Virus record (IMG/VR): IMGVR_UViG_3300031715_000029
Location: 1 to 21,402 of that record
Strand: one strand, 5' to 3'
Source of the DNA: a virus
Length of the DNA stretch: 21,402 nucleotides
Made by a program: the position numbers and the translations under genes. Below are positions 12,134-18,211 of the stretch, one piece after another; the first letter of the stretch is position 1; each line of letters begins with the position of its first letter. Under the pieces are notes generated by a model, which saw nothing but the letters and a program-made list of their open reading frames with translations, ran no database searches and was not told the DNA's origin.

Positions 12134-12390
12134 AATGCGTTTGCGCACTCGGCGACATTTATCGAGTCTCCGAAGGCATGAAATCTATCTACGACGTGCA
12201 ATTTGACGTCGAGCACATGGCGGCCTTGATCGAGAAAATCGAAGCGCGCGTTGAGAAGTGGTTCTTCGATGATGCCTTCAAGATGCTGGACAGAATAGAG
12301 GTTGAGGCGGAGCGGGAACGGCAAACTCAATTACAACTATGGGCTGATGATGGTGGCCGCGAAGAGCAAAACTCGGACGAGTCTGATTGA
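12130..12390 (+). CDS. Portal-fragment protein, 86 residues
   Basis: Residues 9-52 of this product (GDIYRVSEGMKSIYDVQF and the stretch through VEKWFFDDAFKM) copy the middle of the portal protein (about residues 377-420). Residues 17-47 differ from the portal nowhere and the DNA has a 53-base perfect match followed by mostly silent changes. The eight residues before (MKCVCALG) and the acidic tail (WADDGGREEQNSDESD) are new. The gene overlaps the previous stop by ATGA and has a clean stop, so it appears expressed. It may be a relic of duplication, or a portal fragment that binds portal partners and modulates ring assembly. Confidence 0.6.
   Translation: MKCVCALGDIYRVSEGMKSIYDVQFDVEHMAALIEKIEARVEKWFFDDAFKMLDRIEVEAERERQTQLQLWADDGGREEQNSDESD
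12173..12225 (+). repeat. Direct repeat C, copy 1: portal segment in the small gene
   Basis: Fifty-three bases from 12173 match 14251-14303 without mismatch (offset 2078). Similarity continues to about 12290 with scattered, mostly silent differences. Both copies are read in the same frame. Confidence 0.95.
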
Positions 12391-12520
12391 GCGTATCGCC
12401 TGGCTCGGCATTGTGCTGCTTTGGTTCTGGCCGCTTACGCTTGGCGTTCTTAGCCTCGCCGTACTGATCTACATCGCGATAGTCGCCATCCGCTTGATAG
12501 CGGTTGCGCCGGTCATCTGA
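12347..12520 (+). CDS. Small membrane protein, 57 residues
   Basis: Two adjacent ATG codons (12347 and 12350) start a frame that overlaps the previous gene by 44 bases. After a basic start (AAKSKTRTSLIERI) the product has an almost continuous hydrophobic region (WLGIVLLWFWPLTLGVLS and LAVLIYIAIVAIRLIA), long enough for two spans. The high content of Leu, Ile, Val and Trp is that of a small inner-membrane protein. Function is unknown. It begins a run of three genes with membrane or export signals. Confidence 0.5.
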   Translation: MMVAAKSKTRTSLIERIAWLGIVLLWFWPLTLGVLSLAVLIYIAIVAIRLIAVAPVI

Positions 12521-12531
12521 AAGGACAATTC

Positions 12532-12816
12532 GTGAGGGCTTTCAGCGCCATATTTATGCTTTTAGTGAGCACTGTCGCGGCAAACGCGCAATATTACCGC
12601 GGCGGCTATGCGTACCCCGGGCGCGGCTACTACGCCGGCGGCGGCCATTACAGCGAACATTATGGCCGACCATACGGTGGTTGTTACGGATGCTACGCGC
12701 CGCGACCAGCCCCGCGCCCAAGCTACGCGCCGCGAGGCGGTTACGACTTCAGTTGGGGCGGCGGCAATCGCGGTTACCTCGGAGGTCGAGGCGGCGGTTG
12801 GGGAGGTGAATGGTGA
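12532..12816 (+). CDS. Secreted Gly/Tyr-rich protein with Sec signal peptide
   Basis: The gene starts at GTG 12532, with AAAGGA about 8 bases upstream. The first 19 residues (MRAFSAIFMLLVSTVAANA) form a classical Sec signal peptide with an ANA-Q cleavage site. The mature 75 residues are low complexity, made of Gly, Tyr, Arg and Pro (GGYAYPGRGYYAGGG, then PRPAPRPSYAPRGGYD, ending GGWGGEW) with one CYGC pair. Such proteins are disordered and may coat surfaces; similar Gly/Tyr-rich secreted proteins occur in Bradyrhizobium-type genomes. A secreted protein does not belong in a head operon, so this is probably cargo that acts in the host periplasm. Confidence 0.65.
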   Translation: MRAFSAIFMLLVSTVAANAQYYRGGYAYPGRGYYAGGGHYSEHYGRPYGGCYGCYAPRPAPRPSYAPRGGYDFSWGGGNRGYLGGRGGGWGGEW

Positions 12817-13100
12817 ATCGTAGGTCATTCATTCGCGGATTGCTCGCGAGCGCTGCGGCGGTGCCGATAGCTGGCACGGTGGCCGACCTAACGGTTTATG
12901 GCCGTTCGCCGGCGATGTTGCCGCAGTATCTTGACGATATGTCGGAGATGCTATGTCAAGCCAATGAGATAATAGACGACATGCCTTTCCTGTGTGATGT
13001 CGGCTGGGACTGCAGGTACATAAGCCGTATTCGTCAGATCGACGGAGAGCTAGTAGTTGACACGGTGCCCCTCGAAGAAACATGGGTCGAGGCTGTCTAA
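12810..13100 (+). CDS. Tat-leader protein carrying a capsid N-arm-like segment
   Basis: The 96-residue product has a twin-arginine leader: NRRSFIRGLLASAAAVPIAG at residues 3-22, with the RR-x-F-I pattern, a hydrophobic core and a likely cleavage site soon after. Residues 43-59 read DMSEMLCQANEIIDDMP and match the major capsid protein near residues 21-37 (DMAELLSQCNEMIDDMP): 12 of 17 residues and 40 of 51 bases agree. The rest (WDCRYISRIRQIDGE and an acidic end) is unrelated. The start is ATG 12810 or GTG 12813, overlapping the previous gene. The stop lies directly before the portal start. A capsid-like piece on an exported protein is unexpected; a simple relic of recombination remains possible. 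Confidence 0.6.
   Translation: MVNRRSFIRGLLASAAAVPIAGTVADLTVYGRSPAMLPQYLDDMSEMLCQANEIIDDMPFLCDVGWDCRYISRIRQIDGELVVDTVPLEETWVEAV
12936..12986 (+). repeat. Diverged repeat D: capsid N-arm segment (second copy 19194-19244)
   Basis: Over 51 bases, 40 agree with the start region of the major capsid gene (19194-19244), giving 12 identical residues of 17. The copies lie about 6.2 kb apart in the same orientation and in the correct reading frame. Confidence 0.7.
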
Positions 13101-14975
13101 ATGCTTGACGCCTCCGCCTTAGCCCGCCGCGCCGGCGATGACGGCCTTCTCGCTCACTACGAGATCGCCAATGCATCGCTGCTCGCGCAGACGCCGGCCC
13201 TCGCCAAACAGAAATGGTACGAGGAAAGCCAAGGCTGGGAAGAGTTGCGGCTTCAGCTTGAGAATCGGCTTTATGGGCTAAGAAACTGGAGGCTGTCATG
13301 GTGGATGCATTGGGCGAAGCTGGCCGAGGCGATCCTCCCAAGAAGATATCACTGGCTGATCGTACCAAACACTATGACCCGTGGCCTCGCTATCAATCAA
13401 GCGATCAAGGACCCTACGGGATCGCAAGCCGTCTCTGTGTGTGTGGCCGGCATGCGCTCTGGCCTAATGTCATCATCCCGCCCATGGTTCGCGATCAAGC
13501 CTAGCCTCCAATCTTTTAAGCCGGACCGCGCCGCAGAGCTCTGGTTCGCAGATACGACAGATCGCATCTATCGCGTCCTCAACGGCTCGAATTATTACAA
13601 TTGCGGAACGCAATTGTTCGAAGACCTCACGGTGTTCGGCACCGCGCCGAAGATCATGTATGAGGACCGCGAAGACATCATCCGATGCTACAATCCATGT
13701 GCTGGCGAATATTATCTCGGCGCAGGCTCTGACAATCGCATCAATTCTTTCTATCGCACATTCGTGCAAACCGTTTTGCAATGCGTTCAGATGTTCGGCC
13801 TTGAGAATTGCTCCGCCGAAGTGCAGGGGATGTGGGAACAGAAGGGCGCATCGCTCGAAACTGAGATCATCGTTGCGCACGTCATAGAGCCAAATTTTTC
13901 CTTGCAGATGCCGGGAATGCCAGAGAATCTTGGCGTTATCCCATGGGGATTTCCGTACCGCGAATATTATTGGGAGTGGGGACGATATTCGAAGCAGCCA
14001 CTCAGCAAGCGCGGCTTCCATGAAAAGCCATTTATCGCGCCGCGCTGGACAATTGTTTCGAATGACGCCTATGGCCGCTCGGTCGGAATGGACGCTCTAC
14101 CGGACATCCTGCAGCTCCATCTCATGACGATGCGGCAGGCCGAAGGCATCGAGAAGATGCTTCGGCCGCCGCTCCTTGCTTCACTCGGTTTGAAGAATCA
14201 ACCGTCGTCGATCCTGCCCGGCAAAGTGACTTACGTCGAAGACGTAACGAAAGGCATGAAATCTATCTACGACGTGCAATTTGACGTCGAGCACATGGCG
14301 GCCCTGATTGAGAAAATCGAAGCGCGCGTTGAAAAATGGTTTTTTAACGATGCATTTCAAATGATGAGCAGCATCGAGGGCGTGCAGCCGCGCAATGAGA
14401 TGGAGATCGCCGAGCGACGCGGCGAGAAACTTCAGCGGCTCGGCCCGGTCGTCGAGAACGTCGAACAGGAACTCGCTCATGACGTAAGGCGCACCACGGC
14501 GATTATGGGGCGGCGCAATCTACTCCTGCCTAAGCCGCCCTCGTTGGTCGGTGTTCCGCTGGAAGTTGAATTCGACCCCATGACTCGGCAAGCCCAGCGG
14601 GCGGCCGAGACCGCCGTCATGGAGCGCGCCATCAGCGTCGTGACGAACCTTAAGAACAGCTATCCGGACGAGCATCCGGAAGACAATATCGACCTCGACA
14701 AGACGACGCGCCGCTATCTAGATCGGTCGAATTTCCCGAAAGATTGCATGCGCGACGAGGACGAGGTCAAGCAAGTGCGCGCCGGCCGCGCCAAAGCGAT
14801 GGCTGAGGCCGCCCAGAAGCAACAGGCCATGCAGGCGATCACGCATGCCGCGCCGGCCGCGGCAAGCGCCGCCAAGGACGCGAGCGAGATTGAGCCAGGC
14901 GGCGCTATCAACGCGCTCAATCTAATGAGCGGTATGGGCGGAGCCGCCCCAGGCGCAACAGGATTGCCACAGTGA
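13101..14975 (+). CDS. Portal (head-tail connector) protein, podovirus type
   Basis: The 624-residue protein belongs to the T7/BPP-1-type connector family found in podovirus-like phages of Alphaproteobacteria. Typical parts are NWRLSWWMHWAKLAEAILP near residues 61-79, the GLMSSSRPWF region, LFEDLTVFGTAP, the Tyr- and Trp-rich middle (GFPYREYYWEWGRYSK) and a C-terminal DNA-facing region with DEVKQVRAGRA. It forms the dodecameric ring at one vertex through which the terminase pumps DNA. Start is ATG 13101 directly after the preceding stop; the C-terminus is Ala- and Gly-rich. The next gene overlaps by GTGA. The segment at about residues 384-420 is duplicated in the gene at 12130. Confidence 0.88.
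   Translation: MLDASALARRAGDDGLLAHYEIANASLLAQTPALAKQKWYEESQGWEELRLQLENRLYGLRNWRLSWWMHWAKLAEAILPRRYHWLIVPNTMTRGLAINQAIKDPTGSQAVSVCVAGMRSGLMSSSRPWFAIKPSLQSFKPDRAAELWFADTTDRIYRVLNGSNYYNCGTQLFEDLTVFGTAPKIMYEDREDIIRCYNPCAGEYYLGAGSDNRINSFYRTFVQTVLQCVQMFGLENCSAEVQGMWEQKGASLETEIIVAHVIEPNFSLQMPGMPENLGVIPWGFPYREYYWEWGRYSKQPLSKRGFHEKPFIAPRWTIVSNDAYGRSVGMDALPDILQLHLMTMRQAEGIEKMLRPPLLASLGLKNQPSSILPGKVTYVEDVTKGMKSIYDVQFDVEHMAALIEKIEARVEKWFFNDAFQMMSSIEGVQPRNEMEIAERRGEKLQRLGPVVENVEQELAHDVRRTTAIMGRRNLLLPKPPSLVGVPLEVEFDPMTRQAQRAAETAVMERAISVVTNLKNSYPDEHPEDNIDLDKTTRRYLDRSNFPKDCMRDEDEVKQVRAGRAKAMAEAAQKQQAMQAITHAAPAAASAAKDASEIEPGGAINALNLMSGMGGAAPGATGLPQ
14251..14303 (+). repeat. Direct repeat C, copy 2: inside the portal gene
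   Basis: This is the portal copy of the 53-base identical stretch at 12173-12225. The near identity of this part, with none of its flanks shared, shows that the duplication is recent or kept alike by conversion or selection. Confidence 0.95.
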
Positions 14976-15547
14976 AGTGGGACAGGTTCGATAGGACCGC
15001 CGAGGTGAAGCCAAAAGCTGAGTATTGGAACATCCTCTATCAGGGAAAGAAAATGGCGCTTCAGGGACGCGAGGAAGCCGCGCCATTGTTGCGGCCTGAC
15101 ATCGAAGGAAAAATCTCTATGGCCCTTCAAGGACCGGACGGAGAGACGCATAGCCATCTCAGCGCAGAAGATCGCAGAGCAAGCGTGGCGAGCGACCATC
15201 TCGACGTGGGTCGCCGCCTATCTCGGCTGGCATCCGACGAGCAGGCGGTAAATGTCAGCATGGAACCTCGCGTTACTCTTCCCGACCGCGGAACCTGGGT
15301 CGGTCCTCACCCCGGCGAGACGCATGAGCAGCGCGCCAGCGCCGCCAAGGAATGGGGCGATCGGATGGACCGGGAGTTCGTCGAGCGTCAGCAGCGCCTA
15401 CAGGAAATGCGCGATGCTCCGTCGTTCAAGATACCGCGCCCCGTCCACCACACTGAATCGCTTGAGAAGCGCATCGATCAGCTAGAGAAATCGATCATGA
15501 AGCTGCAGTCGGCAATGATCGCTCTGCAATCCGAACGGATCAAATAA
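14972..15547 (+). CDS. Hypothetical protein with C-terminal coiled coil
   Basis: The gene starts GTG 14972 overlapping the portal stop (GTGA) and encodes 191 residues. Two similar short segments (KKMALQGREEAAPLL and KISMALQGPDGE) suggest an internal repeat of about 28 residues. The last 35 residues form heptads (SLEKRIDQLEKSIMKLQSAM), a coiled coil that may trimerise. The middle is polar (DRGTWVGPHPGETHEQRA). No family is recognised. Direct coupling to the portal suggests a role in head or connector assembly, but it may be accessory. Confidence 0.55.
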   Translation: MKWDRFDRTAEVKPKAEYWNILYQGKKMALQGREEAAPLLRPDIEGKISMALQGPDGETHSHLSAEDRRASVASDHLDVGRRLSRLASDEQAVNVSMEPRVTLPDRGTWVGPHPGETHEQRASAAKEWGDRMDREFVERQQRLQEMRDAPSFKIPRPVHHTESLEKRIDQLEKSIMKLQSAMIALQSERIK

Positions 15548-16095
15548 TGGCCGATCGCGAGTTCGACGATAGTTTAGACAGCGCCGCCGCCGAGATGGAG
15601 GATTTACACACCACTGGCCTGATCCAAGTCGATGCGAATGGCGATCCGCTCCCGCAAGGGACGCGGATGATCGAATACGAGTCTTATGAGCGGGTGATCG
15701 AAGGCTTGAAGATCGCCGCGGACGCGTGCATGCACCTCGCCAAGCGAGAGCTTACGCAGGAAGGCGTTGCTAACCGTCGCGGCCTAGCTCTGAAGCTCGA
15801 CCAGACGCGACGCATCTGCATGCAAAAGGCAGGCATCGAAGACGTCATTCGCTCGAATCCGACGCAGGAGATGCGCGGCGAGCCGCTTCCGTTCAAGCAA
15901 GCGAGAAACAGACTGTTGAATGGCCTGGCTCAAGCGTCCGGCGGTGCGCGCCAGCTTGCAACGTGTTTTCGGCTTGATATCACTTGGGCAAGCGTCGCAC
16001 AGCAGCTCGAAAAGCTTGAGCGCAATATCCGCAATCCGAAGCGAATGAAACACCAGCATCCGTTGCTCCTGCCGACCGGATATGTTCGGCACTGA
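15547..16095 (+). CDS. Hypothetical protein, 182 residues
   Basis: The gene begins at TAATG with the previous stop. The product starts with an acidic segment (MADREFDDSLDSAAAEMED), continues with helices containing Cys residues (VIEGLKIAADACMHLAK, then LDQTRRICMQKAG) and ends basic (IRNPKRMKHQHPLL). No motif or family is recognised. The order after the portal is like that of other podovirus head modules that carry extra genes at this place. After it comes a structured gap, so this may be the last gene of a coupled block. Confidence 0.5.
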   Translation: MADREFDDSLDSAAAEMEDLHTTGLIQVDANGDPLPQGTRMIEYESYERVIEGLKIAADACMHLAKRELTQEGVANRRGLALKLDQTRRICMQKAGIEDVIRSNPTQEMRGEPLPFKQARNRLLNGLAQASGGARQLATCFRLDITWASVAQQLEKLERNIRNPKRMKHQHPLLLPTGYVRH

Positions 16096-16098
16096 ACT

Positions 16099-16175
16099 CC
16101 ATCGTCCCCGGTGAATCGTTCCTTTGGGATTCCCCTGGTCACCGACGACAGGGCGTGACGGGCCGGGGACGATGG
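16099..16175 (+). repeat. 13-bp perfect inverted repeat in the gap after 16095
   Basis: CCATCGTCCCCGG (16099-16111) and its exact complement (16163-16175) bracket 51 bases. Inside are further short pairs: GAATC with GATTC, CCCTG with CAGGG and GTCAC with GTGAC. The whole could fold into a branched RNA. It lies between two genes, has no T-run after it and is close to the ribosome site AAAGGA at about 16185-16190. It may be a terminator-like or processing element, or a small RNA. It is one of the few gaps of about 100 bases in the late operon. Confidence 0.5.
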
Positions 16176-16197
16176 TTCCCAACAAAAGGAAAAGCGC

Positions 16198-16395
16198 GTG
16201 ATCGACGGGAATGCAATATTCGATAATGAAGGCGTTGCCGATCTCGGCCGTGGATTTACGCTCACTGATTGGCTGGATGGTCGATACTTATTTAGCTCAA
16301 TGGGTAACCATGCTACTCTAAGTCGGGATGAGGTCTACAATCTCGGCATCGCGCTCGCCCGTCTGTCTGATGCGCAGTCCAGCGGCAAGAAATGA
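16198..16395 (+). CDS. Small hypothetical protein, 65 residues
   Basis: The start is GTG 16198 with an AAAGGA ribosome site seven bases upstream. The product begins MIDGNAIFDNEGVADL and has a mixed polar sequence with a helical C-terminus (RDEVYNLGIALARLSDAQ). No family is known. It overlaps the following gene by ATGA, so a second coupled block starts here. Confidence 0.5.
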   Translation: MIDGNAIFDNEGVADLGRGFTLTDWLDGRYLFSSMGNHATLSRDEVYNLGIALARLSDAQSSGKK

Positions 16396-16748
16396 GCGCG
16401 TTTGCGCACTACAACGACAAGAACATACGATGGATCGAGCGCGGTGCCGATGAGGCGTTTCGTCGGGCGCTGATGGCTGGCGTCCCTCCGCAGCTGCGAT
16501 CGAAGATGCACCGCGCGCTAGCTACTGTGCCGAATCCGGCGAAAGACCTGGCGCACTCGCAGCGATATTTTGGCGAGCGTCTCAATGAGATTGCCGAGCG
16601 GGTGAGGCCCCTAGTGTTTGAGCTAGATCAGTATCTCCGGGACAAGTGGAAGTTGCCAGGATTCCGCGATTGGCTTAACATGACCGGATACGCGAACCAT
16701 TACGAGATGGTGAAGGTGTTCGACGAATGGGCGCAGATGAAAAAATAG
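16392..16748 (+). CDS. Hypothetical protein, 118 residues
   Basis: The gene starts ATGA on the previous stop and encodes a mainly helical protein (NIRWIERGADEAFRRALMAG, then RYFGERLNEIAERVRPLVFE) with several Trp and Tyr residues near the C-terminus. No motif is recognised. The net charge is about neutral to basic. The last 22 bases overlap the next gene in another frame. It belongs to the set of accessory genes between portal and Bbp19-like gene. Confidence 0.5.
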   Translation: MSAFAHYNDKNIRWIERGADEAFRRALMAGVPPQLRSKMHRALATVPNPAKDLAHSQRYFGERLNEIAERVRPLVFELDQYLRDKWKLPGFRDWLNMTGYANHYEMVKVFDEWAQMKK

Positions 16749-16984
16749 ACGTCTCCGCTCAATATATTGAGCGGACCCACGAAATGGTCAATGCGATCAG
16801 CGATATCTGTGCAACTACGGTCATCACGGATCAAATGACTCTCGATGATGTGGTGAATTTGTTTCATGAGACGCTGGCAAAGATTGATGCATTGGCCAAA
16901 TATCCAGAAGACTGCGAACCGTGGCCGGTGAAACATGACTGGACAGAGACGTATGTATTCAATTCAAGAAGAATTCGATGTTGA
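16727..16984 (+). CDS. Small acidic hypothetical protein, 85 residues
   Basis: ATG 16727 starts within the previous gene and gives MGADEKIDVSAQYIERTH, then a helical body (HEMVNAISDICATTVITD and TLDDVVNLFHETLAKIDAL). The layout, with a Thr- and Val-rich turn between two helices, faintly recalls the N-terminal part of MucR/Ros-type proteins, but there is no zinc finger and the likeness is weak. Base composition is less GC-rich than in the core genes, as for the next gene, which suggests a separate origin. Confidence 0.45.
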   Translation: MGADEKIDVSAQYIERTHEMVNAISDICATTVITDQMTLDDVVNLFHETLAKIDALAKYPEDCEPWPVKHDWTETYVFNSRRIRC

Positions 16985-17123
16985 AATTCTCCGCATGGTT
17001 GCCGAGAGGGGCAAGGATGAGCTCGAAAAGTACATCCGAGCCCAATTCGAGCCTTACGTCGAGAGTATAGTTCTGGATATTACTGGAGAGTGGCCAGAAA
17101 GCGTAATCAGGCGAGATCCGTGA
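16935..17123 (+). CDS. Small hypothetical protein, about 60 residues
   Basis: The frame starts at ATG 16935, or at ATG 16953 giving MYSIQEEFDVEILRMVAERG, and overlaps the previous gene by 50 or 32 bases. The product is mostly one long charged helix (RGKDELEKYIRAQFEPYVES) with a short C-terminal Trp-containing end. No family is recognised. Its stop overlaps the next start as GTGA. The start choice is uncertain because neither has a clear ribosome site. Confidence 0.4.
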   Translation: MTGQRRMYSIQEEFDVEILRMVAERGKDELEKYIRAQFEPYVESIVLDITGEWPESVIRRDP

Positions 17124-17305
17124 CTGACGAAATCAGCGCGGACAGACTGGATCACTACGCTCGCAAACTTCGGGCGCAAGCATTTCAGTTCATCTCGATG
17201 AATGAAGCTGCCGTATTGCTAGAAAAGGCCGCGACGCGAATACGGCACTTAGAAATGCTCATCGATGCCGCAGAGGGTGATGCGATGGATCGCGATCTCG
17301 GCTGA
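17120..17305 (+). CDS. Small helical hypothetical protein, 61 residues
   Basis: The start is GTG 17120 coupled to the preceding stop. The product (MTDEISADRLDHYARKLR, then AAVLLEKAATRIRHLEMLI) is a helical protein with an A-T-R-I-x-x-L-E core like that of the coiled-coil gene at 10189. Such short proteins are frequent in phages of Rhizobiales. Its beginning TGACTGACG is repeated at the start of the next gene (17306), which may be chance or another case of a repeated gene start. It ends TGATG on the Bbp19-like gene. Confidence 0.5.
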   Translation: MTDEISADRLDHYARKLRAQAFQFISMNEAAVLLEKAATRIRHLEMLIDAAEGDAMDRDLG

Positions 17306-17757
17306 TGACTGACGCTTACGACGCCTCCGACGAATCTGCAGAGAACAACGCCAAGCGCGATGAGGCTCGCAAGCTGCGCGAGGATCACGAGACGCTCAAG
17401 CGTCTCCTCTCGCATAGGAACGGCCGAGCGTGGTTCTATCGAGTACTTGAGAAATGCCACATCTATGGCACGCCGTTTATGCCCGGCGATGCCGAGACCA
17501 CGTTCTTTCGACTCGGCCAAGAAGACGTCGGAAAGCGCATGATGCTTGAGGCGGTTTACGCCTGCCCCGATCTCTACATGACGATGCTTGCAGAGGCGCG
17601 AAAGGAAGAAGAACGCGTTGCGGGCTTGCGGGCCGATGAAGAGAAGAAGCGCAAGGGCGACGAAGACATTGCATTGCTGACGCAAGGATTTGTACTGCCG
17701 GCGCCGCTCGGTCACCCGGGGCATGTGCCGCAGACAATGACCGAAGGAAAGACGTGA
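17305..17757 (+). CDS. Bbp19-like head-module protein
   Basis: The 150-residue product contains the compact Bbp19-type domain at about residues 26-80: a charged start (EARKLREDHETLKRLLS), GRAWFYRVLEKCHIYGTPF, and FFRLGQEDVGKRMMLEAVY. Proteins of this kind occur in BPP-1-like phages and prophages between portal and scaffold genes. Their role is not known to me, probably head assembly. The C-terminal part is a charged helix (EARKEEERVAGLRADEE) and a Pro-rich end finishing TMTEGKT. The bases for this end contain CAATGACCGAA (17735-17745), which is also the start of the scaffold gene. Start is at TGATG. Confidence 0.65.
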   Translation: MTDAYDASDESAENNAKRDEARKLREDHETLKRLLSHRNGRAWFYRVLEKCHIYGTPFMPGDAETTFFRLGQEDVGKRMMLEAVYACPDLYMTMLAEARKEEERVAGLRADEEKKRKGDEDIALLTQGFVLPAPLGHPGHVPQTMTEGKT

Positions 17758-17787
17758 TGGCCTTCATGACCCTTGAGGATATCGGGA
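17756..17787 (+). repeat. Diverged repeat E: capsid gene start (second copy 19133-19164)
   Basis: Over 32 bases, 24 agree with the start of the major capsid gene. The products share MAF-M/L-TL-E/L-DIG. The two copies lie about 1.4 kb apart in the same orientation, each at a gene start. Confidence 0.5.
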
Positions 17788-17966
17788 ATGACCCATTCTT
17801 CGAGCGGTGCTCGCGTGACCCATTATTCCTGCGTGAGGGCCTAGAGGGTCTAGCGATCGCGCTTAACGCTGGCTGGCGCCCCGATGAAGAGAGAACAATG
17901 CAGGAAGCCATCAGCGAGGCGATTGAGGAAAGCTATCGACGGAAAGCGCTCAAGGATGAACAATGA
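17757..17966 (+). CDS. Small hypothetical protein with a capsid-like start
   Basis: Starting at ATG 17757 (GTG 17754 also possible) the product has 69 residues beginning MAFMTLEDIGNDPFF; the capsid protein begins MAFLTLLDIGRHFDP. The remainder is unrelated: a helical acidic body (EGLEGLAIALNAGWRP, then TMQEAISEAIEESYRRKA) ending ALKDEQ. The last six residues also end the next gene. Both ends of this ORF therefore repeat other sequences of the operon. It overlaps the genes on both sides. Confidence 0.5.
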   Translation: MAFMTLEDIGNDPFFERCSRDPLFLREGLEGLAIALNAGWRPDEERTMQEAISEAIEESYRRKALKDEQ

Positions 17967-17971
17967 CCGAA
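17946..17971 (+). repeat. Direct repeat F: gene end plus scaffold start (copies at 17946 and 18191)
   Basis: The 26 bases 17946-17971 match 18191-18216 with three silent differences. Each encodes ALKDEQ, the stop and the overlapping start MTE of the next gene. The part CAATGACCGAA is found a third time at 17735-17745 within the end of the Bbp19-like gene. Confidence 0.85.
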
Positions 17972-18211
17972 ATGAGTGAGCGCGTGGCGAAAGCACTATT
18001 TCTTACAAACAATCCTCGGCTTTCCTGGGAAGAACAATCGACGAAATCTCCCGTCAGCGTGGACATTTATCGGTTGTTGGCAAAAATAGCTATCGAAGCC
18101 ATGCGCGAGCCGAACGACGAGATGCTGAATCTCGTGACCCCATGGAACAGAAAGAAGACCAAAGCATTTTGGCAAGCCATGATCGACGAAGCGCTTAAGG
18201 ACGAGCAATGA
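17963..18211 (+). CDS. Small hypothetical protein, repeat-flanked, 82 residues
   Basis: The gene starts with ATGA and the product reads MTEMSERVAKALFLTNNP, then a Trp-containing segment and a helical part (DIYRLLAKIAIEAMREPNDEM) ending IDEALKDEQ. Small proteins with an A-R-K-A-I-E-A-M-R-EP-like core are common in phages and prophages of Rhizobiales, with no known function. Its start and its end match the surrounding genes through repeat F, which suggests insertion at the junction before the scaffold gene. It is coupled on both sides. Confidence 0.55.
   Translation: MTEMSERVAKALFLTNNPRLSWEEQSTKSPVSVDIYRLLAKIAIEAMREPNDEMLNLVTPWNRKKTKAFWQAMIDEALKDEQ

Noticed and set aside
12137-16409. GCGTTTGCGCACT shared by the starts of the genes at 12130 and 16392
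   Set aside because: A 13-base match is expected a few times by chance in 21 kb, and the two copies are in different frames.
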